Source: MGIIb-O5 sp036154155
Lineage (GTDB): Archaea > Thermoplasmatota > Poseidoniia > Poseidoniales > Thalassarchaeaceae
DNA: 32,864 nucleotides
Direction of reading: 5' to 3'
Assembly: GCA_036154155.1 (NCBI GenBank)
Contig: JAYZLP010000024.1
Span: 1 to 32,864, forward strand
A program made the position numbers and the translations under genes. Positions 25,876 to 32,864 of this stretch are shown here, piece by piece. The notes beneath the pieces were generated by a model that worked only from the letters and a program-made list of their open reading frames with translations, made no database searches and had not been told where the DNA came from. How positions within the stretch are numbered: the stretch's first letter is position 1; the number at the start of each line of letters is the position of its first letter.

Positions 25876-28800
25876 ATGAACGGAAAAGAAGACGCGACCA
25901 GAGTCGCGATTCCGCTGATGGGACTGGCCCCTGTGACGGTGGTTTTTGCCACCCTAATGGTGCTGTTCCTCGGAGTCGACTACGTCGCAAATGGAGCAAT
26001 GGAGAATGATGGATATGTGAGAATCCTGACCCTCCCTCTCGCAGCCGCTTTTGGAGCTGCGCTAGGAAGGGTCGCCGCATCCTCTTCCTCACATGCTTCC
26101 TCCGATGATTCATATTCGAAATCAGAGGGCTCATCTGACTACAGGTTTGGAACATTCATGGTTTCATTCATTGCAATGTTAGCAATCCCCGTGTTGATTC
26201 CATCTATTTCCTCAACGATTGAGAATATCACGATTTTCACAATTGTCTTCATGGCCATTTCGACGCTATTCCTGACTCGCTTGAGTAGGAACGAGGAAGC
26301 AAACCTCCTCCTGGCGGTGGTAATAGGATTCCACTTAGCCGTCTCCCATGCGGCACATACGCAGTTCGACTCCTCGGCATGGGCCGGCTCAGAAGCAGAA
26401 TTGATCGACGCATCCAGGTCAGCAACGGCCTCGATTCTATTCGCATTTTGGGCATCTGCATGTGCACTGGGTGCGATTCTTGCTGTCGTAATGAGGGGTA
26501 CGTTCGACAACAGAGGTGCAGGTCCACTGTTCGCAGATCTTCCGACCTTCGATAGAACGAACAAATCCTCAATGGCCACTATGGGCGTAATGTCACTTAT
26601 TCTGGCAGTACAACTCCTCCCTCTCCTTTGGGTTGGAAGTTTGGAGACTCTGACGGAATACACCGAGCACGTCTACTTGGGATCAGTGTGGGCGCTAGTA
26701 TGCACATTCGTCATATTTTTCTGGGCTTTCTGCAGAGCAGAGGGCTGGCAGGTCTGGGGGGCATTAGTTGCAGTAAACTGGATTCTATACACACTTGCAA
26801 GGATGGTGGAGATCGGAAGCGACTTCCTTGGCTCCACACTCTCCTCGGACGACGGACTATCCGGCGTTGCATGGGTTTTCCTCATCTTCTGGCTTAATGT
26901 CGCAGCTGTAATTTTCTCTTCCAGAGGATATTTCGGCGACACTGCGCCACGTAGAGAGAACAGCCAGCTCAGGGCTTGGTGGAACAGGAACTACTACGGA
27001 ATATTGGTTGGACTTGCACTATTTGTAGCCATAGCGGTTAGGACTGGCTGGAACGTTCTCCCAGCAATGAACGCATCAGGTACTCAGTTGTGGGATATGA
27101 CAGGTGGTTCAGACCCATGGTACATGAAGAGGGTAATCGATTATGTCGTCGCCGAGAGAAGCCACTACATTTTCGATGCAGATAGGGCATATCCGATGGG
27201 GTCAATTAATCCAAGGCCTCCTCTATTCTCGTGGTCCCTTGCATTGGGTGGAATCGCCCTGTCTTGGGTCACTGGTGCCTCAGAGGCAACCATGGTATGG
27301 TGGAGCGTCGCCTCCCTGCCAGCAATCTATGGGGCTCTCATAGTGCTCCCCATTGCTGCAATAGCAAGGAGGGTCCACAGCGACTTGGCGGGAATCTTTG
27401 CCGCATGGTTGATTGCACTGATGCCCGGGCACATTGGCCATTCGACATTCGCTCTTGCCGATCACGACTCATTCGCGTTGCTATTCATCTCCATGGCTTT
27501 TTACTTCTGGGTCAAGGCCATGGAAGGGCTTGGCACGGACAGGATTTTCGAAAGCCCCAGTAGGAACCCGCTTTACCTAGTTGCAGGAATCAGGGAGATG
27601 TGGGCAAGAAATCCTACGGTGATGTCCAATGCTACACTTTCTGGAATTTCCTTTGCAACAGCGGCGCTGGGATGGAAAGGTTTCGTCTATGGCCCTGGGA
27701 TACTATTCCTTGCTTATGGCGTGCAGGTTGTGATGAACCTATTCAGAGGCAGAGATAGCTTGCCAATAACGGCTGCTTCCCTGCAGATGCTTTTCACGTC
27801 CTTCCTAATCCCCCTCCCCTTCTACATGTGGCCAGGGATGAATCTGCTTTTCGATCCAAGCGGTTTCCAGCCAATGTTCTACATTATCGGATTCACGATA
27901 GCTTTGGGATGGGTCACATGCTCCTTCAGGGATAGGCCATGGCTTCTCGTAATTGGAAGCGGAGCCACCCTCTTTTCGGGAATATTGGGTGCACTTTACT
28001 TGCTCCAGATCTTCAATATATACAATGGATGGGACATACTCTTCACTGGAGGATTCTATTTCTCTAAGAACAAGATTTTCGGCACAATTGGTGAGGCACA
28101 GGCGCCCAGTAGAGGGGTTCTTTTCGCATCTTACGGCCCCATAGTCACACTAATCGCAGTATCATGCGCATTCTACCTGATCTGGAGGGGTTCGAGGAAG
28201 GAAAGGCAGAGCCAACTGCTTCTGGGAACGTGGGTAATTGTGGCCGCATACATGGCATGGAGCGCAGGCCGTTTCATTTTCAACGCGACCCCTGCAATGG
28301 CGGTAGTTGGCGGGCTTGGGATGGCAATGCTTTGGAAATCAGCAGATCCGACTGGATTTGTCAAGGAATGGAGGAGGTCGGGAATAGGCTCTCCGTCCGC
28401 GAGGAGGAAGTCTACATGGCCTGCCACTAAGAAGCACCCTGGGATCCCAGCGCTAATTCTGGTATTCATGCTGGTCGCAAGTCAGCATATGACCTATGGA
28501 ATAGACTCCGGAATACCAAGAGGTCAGGCAGCCGCATCGGATGTCGACCAGACAATTTACGAGATTTCTCCTGACTTCCTGAGGGATCTCTCGATCCTCA
28601 ATGGCGCGGAGTATGACTCAGAATCAGGACAGCTTTGGTACATGGGCACCTTTGGGCCGGGCTTCAATGGCGCTGACTGGAACACTGCATACGAATGGCT
28701 GTCGCAGCAGGACACGGATGTAGGCTTCAGTGAAAGGCCCGCATTCGTCTCATGGTGGGATTACGGTTTCCAGGCATTGGCCCAAGGACAGCACCCGACA

Positions 28801-31800
28801 GTTGCTGACAACTTCCAATCAGGAATTCCAAACAGTGGAGGGATGCTTCTATCCCAGGGCCAAGATGACACTCTAGCACTATTCATTATGACACTGGCCC
28901 AAGGCGACAGGAGGTCAAATAATGGTGATTTCACATCTGAGTTCTACGATGTCATGTCCCAGCACATGGAAACAGAAGATCAGATGCAGGAATTCAACTC
29001 AATCCTTTCCATCGACGTAGGGGACTCTTCGTTTGTCACCCAACGTTCGATGCAAATCATAGCCACCGATGGGGTCGTAGAACTTCTAAGGGGATATTCA
29101 CTGATGGAAAGCGGCATCCCAGCTGACGAGGAGTCATGGATGGTATATTTCGATGGAGAGCCATATGGCGAGCCAATGAACGAGACTGATGCCAGGGCCT
29201 CCTTCGACGAGGCAAGAGGCAGGTCCTCAGACTTCGAGGATTTCACCACTCACTATATGATTGGCAACTACAGATACACGAATGATCTGATTATGGACTT
29301 CGATGATGTCTCTACTGGCCTACATAGGGCAAATTCGAAACTTGCATTGGGAAGGGCATTCCTCCTTACTGCATTCGACTCCTCGGAACTAGTTGACATG
29401 TATCACGCAATCACATCTTCAGTTACGTACGAAGTTCAGGACTACGAAGAAGGACTAGGGGTTACCGTGGAGAGGAACAACGATATCAGGTACTTTGCCG
29501 TGGACAATCGACTCTACCCTCTCGGAGGATCTTACTATGAGGACTATTCATACCACCGAGGCCAGACTACGGGAATCTTCCATGCCCCAACCGCTCTCTC
29601 CGGCCTTGACTTGGACAACTATATTTCCACAAATTACCTGACACAGAGGGGGGCAGACGGACCTGTAATCCCCAGGACTGCCGAGGAGTATGAGGAGGAA
29701 TACCTCAATGACGTCGTAAGGCAACAGTCAGGAGCAGCCCAGGACGCGACTGAGGTAATTCAGATGATAGACATCGACTATCAGCATCAAGACACATTCT
29801 TCGAGACAATGGTCGCAAGAGTGTACGTAGGATATGGCTCGTCGACCCTCGGCCTACCTGGTGACGCTTCCCAGCCAGCTCCACACTTCTACACTACTGG
29901 GACTCCCGGCTCGCCTTTAGAATCGGCAATCCCCATGCCCGGGGCCATGATGAACCACTTCGTCCTCGCAAATTGGTATGACCTACCATGTGAGTTGGAT
30001 GAGTCCGGAGAAAAGCTGGATGAGGAATGCAATGACCCGGTAGTTGGCAATGCAAACACCCAAGTTAAGGTTCTGAAATACTACAGTGGGGCCACTCTCA
30101 CGGGTACTGTTGAGCTAGATGGAATGGGTCCAGTTCCCAATGCCAGAATCCTGGTTGAGAGGGATGCATTCAGTGGCGAAGAGACTGCTGACGAGAATGG
30201 CGATGTGGTTGATAGGGACGGTAGGACATATTGGATCCCCATAGGGACTACGGATGCTGACGAGAATGGAATGTTCTCCTTCACGGCCCCCGCTGGCAAG
30301 ATTAGAGTCTCGGCATTCTTTGGAGAGCCAGATTTAGACTCGGCCAGGGCAACTGTATTGTCCGGTAACTATGGGATGACTGAGATTCTTTCCGACTCAA
30401 GCTCAAATCGCAATATCAATCCAATTTCTGGAATTCTAGGAAATGTCTCAGGATCGACTTGGCTGGCTGAGCATATAGTCAATATCTCAGGTTCTGACGG
30501 GCACTCAAATGGAGAGTCACACATCGATGTCACGATCAGTGTCGACCCCACGCATGCAACGGGCCAATTGGTTTGGTCGGGAGCTCCAGAGTTCGAGGGC
30601 GAACCAATAATCGGAGTAGGGATGGAACTGTCACCCATGTGGGATGAGATACAGATGGACCCTTACACGGTATTGACTTCCAATGGAACCGTTTCGGGCT
30701 CGGATTTGGTTTTCAACGGAATAGGGGAAGTAACCTTCACAGGCGAGGGATCTGTACTTTCTACATCCGTGGTAACGGTCTCAGACTTCACTGGCAACTT
30801 CTCACAGGAGATAATGCACAACCACACCCTCACGGGAGAGGGTCTTTTCGATGGCCGTGGAACCCTGAGTGGAACAATCTCCGATGAATCAGGAGCATCG
30901 ACGGATACTGGTTGTAACGAGAATGGAACAATGCCAGAAAACCAGTCTTTCTGCGAGCTCTCTTCTGGTGACTTCCTGATAGATGGCGAGGTAAACGCTT
31001 CTGGTAGGTTCACATCAAATGGGTCTACGATTTTCACCCAGCACATGTATCATGCATCTATGGTTGCTTCAGGCAGCTTCGAGGTTGACACATCAGAGTC
31101 GATGGACACATACGGAACAATCAATGGGACTGGAACCTTCTCCGGAGAGGGGTCATTCAGTGGCCCCATGGTCAAGCCGGGCACCTTCCACCTAATGGAC
31201 GCGATTCCTGGTGAGTATGAAATGACGGTGATTTTCGAAGACGGCACTAGAGCAACTCTGGGAGAAGCGTTCATCGTTTCTTCAAATCCAGGGGCTCAGA
31301 TCCCTGAGGTTCAGATGATGGGGAGTACGATAGGAGGTAAACTCGTAGATGAGTCAGATACAGTCCTCGATGGTGGAGTTGCCCTCTACCAAGATGGAGA
31401 AAGCTCCTCAGACGCAGTAGACGATTGTGACGAGGTCCACTTCTCACCTTGCGTGATTATGCCGGATGAGGATGGCAAGCTGAACTTCGGGCCAGTTGTT
31501 CCCGGTAACTACACTGTCGAGATTGACATCGACAACGACGGTTTCCCCGAGTTCTTGGAAGACTACATTTTCGATGCCAACGAGGCGACAGATGTCCAGA
31601 TACCATTCCCAATTACTCAGACCTTCGACATAACATTCGAACTTCTTGACGACGGTCTGAATGTTCCCGATCTCAACGTGTCGTTCAAGGCCAACGACGG
31701 AGCAGAAAGGATGGTCGAGGCTAATTTCGACAATGAATCTGGTACATACTACGTCGAACTAACTCCCGGCGAATGGCTGTTGGACCACACTCTGGACGAC

Positions 31801-32864
31801 ACCAAGCAGATTTGGGAAATCATTGATGTGGATGAGGACTCATCCGAGACCTTCGATTTTAGAACGAGCATGATGGTCTCAGGAATAGTCTACTATGAGG
31901 AGAACGTTTCAGCCGAGTTCGACCCCGACGAAAACAAGCTCATTGGATCCGGTGTCACAGTCGAATTCAATTGGGACGGTTTCAGCACCACCGCAGTAAC
32001 CAATGAGTCAAGCGAATTCAGCATATCCCTGCCCGAGGATGCGGTTGTCGATGCTACTGTCGAGGGAATCGTTGCTTCCTTGGTCGCTGGAGAAAGGTTC
32101 ACCGTGTCCGAGGGGATGGAGGATGTCATTATGGTTGCAAGGCCCGGAGTTGCAATATCGGGAATGGTCAGTGTAAACAGGGCCAACAATCTGTATTCGC
32201 CCTCATTCGAGGGGTGGGAGCAGATTACTGTAACAGCCGACAGTGACGAGCATGAAGTCACGTGGAGGGAGCAAGTTCCCGTCGACGGACTCTTCGACAT
32301 GGTCCTTCCAGAAGGTAACTGGACTTTCGATATTGAAGGCCCGGACTTCCTAGGCGCCTCTCCCCTCCAGAAGTACATCGATGACAAGAACACCTCAGTG
32401 GAAATGATTCTTAACCCGAGCAACGGGACTCTTTCAGTTACGATGTTCATAGATCATTCGAGCGATGGCAACTCTTCGAATGGCACACTCGTTTCCTATG
32501 ATTTCGAGATCGTTCCAATGATGATGGCAGGTGCCGGTGGGAGCATCTTGGCGAATGGTACAGAGTGGGTCCAGGATGGCATCGCCGAGGTTTCTCTGGA
32601 ACCAGGGACATACTCTGTAGTGAATCTAATTTCTGACCCGAATAATGGGGACCTGTTCGGAACCAGAATCCTGAGCCCGGTCCCGTCATTCCAGATAGGA
32701 CTTGATGGAGGTGTAATAGAGAGGTCCATCTCATTTGACCCAGAATGGAGGGTTAGCCTCTCATTGACCAACGAGAGTGGCGGCCCACTGGCCAACCACA
32801 TGTTCAGGATGATTAACTTGGATAATGGTTGGACCTCGACATACTACACAGATTCCAACGGCTC
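25876..32864 (+). CDS. aglB: Giant AglB/STT3 oligosaccharyltransferase, 3' end missing
   Basis: Open from ATG 25876 to the right edge, 2329 codons with no stop. AglB moves a lipid-linked glycan to Asn in NxS/T sequons on the outside of the membrane. Residues ~1-360 contain about ten membrane segments that are not part of the usual STT3 fold. The STT3 core starts at ~368: the first acidic motif GGSDPWYMKR (Asp413), the second DHD (529-531) in FALADHDSF, and about a dozen membrane segments to ~870. The soluble part then carries WWDYG (960-964), with QGQHPTVADNF after it, and RYFAVDNRLYPLGG at ~1200. From ~1400 (LKYYSGATLTGTVELDG) an extension of at least 930 residues has carboxypeptidase-regulatory-like beta modules and many sequons. 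Classical AglB/STT3 proteins are roughly 600-1000 residues. The core call is firm; the roles of both extensions are unknown. Confidence 0.94.
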   Translation, partial: MNGKEDATRVAIPLMGLAPVTVVFATLMVLFLGVDYVANGAMENDGYVRILTLPLAAAFGAALGRVAASSSSHASSDDSYSKSEGSSDYRFGTFMVSFIAMLAIPVLIPSISSTIENITIFTIVFMAISTLFLTRLSRNEEANLLLAVVIGFHLAVSHAAHTQFDSSAWAGSEAELIDASRSATASILFAFWASACALGAILAVVMRGTFDNRGAGPLFADLPTFDRTNKSSMATMGVMSLILAVQLLPLLWVGSLETLTEYTEHVYLGSVWALVCTFVIFFWAFCRAEGWQVWGALVAVNWILYTLARMVEIGSDFLGSTLSSDDGLSGVAWVFLIFWLNVAAVIFSSRGYFGDTAPRRENSQLRAWWNRNYYGILVGLALFVAIAVRTGWNVLPAMNASGTQLWDMTGGSDPWYMKRVIDYVVAERSHYIFDADRAYPMGSINPRPPLFSWSLALGGIALSWVTGASEATMVWWSVASLPAIYGALIVLPIAAIARRVHSDLAGIFAAWLIALMPGHIGHSTFALADHDSFALLFISMAFYFWVKAMEGLGTDRIFESPSRNPLYLVAGIREMWARNPTVMSNATLSGISFATAALGWKGFVYGPGILFLAYGVQVVMNLFRGRDSLPITAASLQMLFTSFLIPLPFYMWPGMNLLFDPSGFQPMFYIIGFTIALGWVTCSFRDRPWLLVIGSGATLFSGILGALYLLQIFNIYNGWDILFTGGFYFSKNKIFGTIGEAQAPSRGVLFASYGPIVTLIAVSCAFYLIWRGSRKERQSQLLLGTWVIVAAYMAWSAGRFIFNATPAMAVVGGLGMAMLWKSADPTGFVKEWRRSGIGSPSARRKSTWPATKKHPGIPALILVFMLVASQHMTYGIDSGIPRGQAAASDVDQTIYEISPDFLRDLSILNGAEYDSESGQLWYMGTFGPGFNGADWNTAYEWLSQQDTDVGFSERPAFVSWWDYGFQALAQGQHPTVADNFQSGIPNSGGMLLSQGQDDTLALFIMTLAQGDRRSNNGDFTSEFYDVMSQHMETEDQMQEFNSILSIDVGDSSFVTQRSMQIIATDGVVELLRGYSLMESGIPADEESWMVYFDGEPYGEPMNETDARASFDEARGRSSDFEDFTTHYMIGNYRYTNDLIMDFDDVSTGLHRANSKLALGRAFLLTAFDSSELVDMYHAITSSVTYEVQDYEEGLGVTVERNNDIRYFAVDNRLYPLGGSYYEDYSYHRGQTTGIFHAPTALSGLDLDNYISTNYLTQRGADGPVIPRTAEEYEEEYLNDVVRQQSGAAQDATEVIQMIDIDYQHQDTFFETMVARVYVGYGSSTLGLPGDASQPAPHFYTTGTPGSPLESAIPMPGAMMNHFVLANWYDLPCELDESGEKLDEECNDPVVGNANTQVKVLKYYSGATLTGTVELDGMGPVPNARILVERDAFSGEETADENGDVVDRDGRTYWIPIGTTDADENGMFSFTAPAGKIRVSAFFGEPDLDSARATVLSGNYGMTEILSDSSSNRNINPISGILGNVSGSTWLAEHIVNISGSDGHSNGESHIDVTISVDPTHATGQLVWSGAPEFEGEPIIGVGMELSPMWDEIQMDPYTVLTSNGTVSGSDLVFNGIGEVTFTGEGSVLSTSVVTVSDFTGNFSQEIMHNHTLTGEGLFDGRGTLSGTISDESGASTDTGCNENGTMPENQSFCELSSGDFLIDGEVNASGRFTSNGSTIFTQHMYHASMVASGSFEVDTSESMDTYGTINGTGTFSGEGSFSGPMVKPGTFHLMDAIPGEYEMTVIFEDGTRATLGEAFIVSSNPGAQIPEVQMMGSTIGGKLVDESDTVLDGGVALYQDGESSSDAVDDCDEVHFSPCVIMPDEDGKLNFGPVVPGNYTVEIDIDNDGFPEFLEDYIFDANEATDVQIPFPITQTFDITFELLDDGLNVPDLNVSFKANDGAERMVEANFDNESGTYYVELTPGEWLLDHTLDDTKQIWEIIDVDEDSSETFDFRTSMMVSGIVYYEENVSAEFDPDENKLIGSGVTVEFNWDGFSTTAVTNESSEFSISLPEDAVVDATVEGIVASLVAGERFTVSEGMEDVIMVARPGVAISGMVSVNRANNLYSPSFEGWEQITVTADSDEHEVTWREQVPVDGLFDMVLPEGNWTFDIEGPDFLGASPLQKYIDDKNTSVEMILNPSNGTLSVTMFIDHSSDGNSSNGTLVSYDFEIVPMMMAGAGGSILANGTEWVQDGIAEVSLEPGTYSVVNLISDPNNGDLFGTRILSPVPSFQIGLDGGVIERSISFDPEWRVSLSLTNESGGPLANHMFRMINLDNGWTSTYYTDSNG

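Noticed and set aside
31893..32450. Minus-strand open frame of about 185 codons inside the aglB extension
   Set aside because: The plus-strand frame is continuous from 25876 to the edge and has coherent beta-domain content; the antisense frame has none.

Overview
The window reads as chromosome from a planktonic Euryarchaeon, most likely Marine Group II (Candidatus Poseidoniales) or a close Thermoplasmata relative. Archaeal markers are a CDP-archaeol synthase (CarS), an AglB/STT3 oligosaccharyltransferase, an elongator tRNA-Met with encoded CCA, and Shine-Dalgarno sequences of the GGAGGTGAT type. Very large secreted or membrane-anchored proteins built from Ig-like, lamin-tail, thrombospondin-type-3 and carboxypeptidase-regulatory modules fit that group. 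The lineage is inferred from gene content and protein style, not from a marker phylogeny.

Layout. 1-1012 (-): 5' part of a secreted TSP3-repeat protein that runs off the left edge. 1121-2401 (+): serine hydroxymethyltransferase. 2435-6463 (+): lipoprotein with five putative-Ig repeats and an M60-like metallopeptidase. 6469-19467 (-): a tightly packed six-gene block, in transcription order OB-like repeat protein, TctA/DUF112 membrane protein, CD36-like two-TM ectodomain protein, giant lamin-tail/DUF839/phospholipase-D protein, thymidine phosphorylase, and multi-pass acyltransferase. 19495-19571 (+): tRNA-Met(CAU). 19661-20611 and 20692-21927 (+): two exported or membrane proteins. 21936-23657 (-): C-terminally anchored surface protein. 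23768-24448 (+) carS, 24505-25767 (+) purD, and 25876 to the right edge (+) a giant aglB, still open after 2329 codons.

How the genes may work together. Core metabolism (one-carbon/serine, purine synthesis, nucleoside salvage, archaeal lipid synthesis) is interleaved with cell-surface functions. AglB would N-glycosylate the many sequon-bearing exported proteins encoded here. The M60 peptidase, the PLD/DUF839 protein, the CD36-like protein and the TctA-like permease together suggest a surface programme for attacking and taking up organic matter such as glycoproteins, phospholipids or nucleic acids, and small acids. That link is inference from neighbourhood.

Most notable: an apparent archaeal homologue of the CD36/SR-B/LIMP-2 scavenger-receptor family; an AglB with about ten extra N-terminal membrane segments and a C-terminal extension of more than 900 residues; and a five-module surface protein with two HKD phospholipase-D motifs. 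No gene-free stretch exceeds about 110 bases, and I saw no CRISPR array, insertion sequence or integrase.
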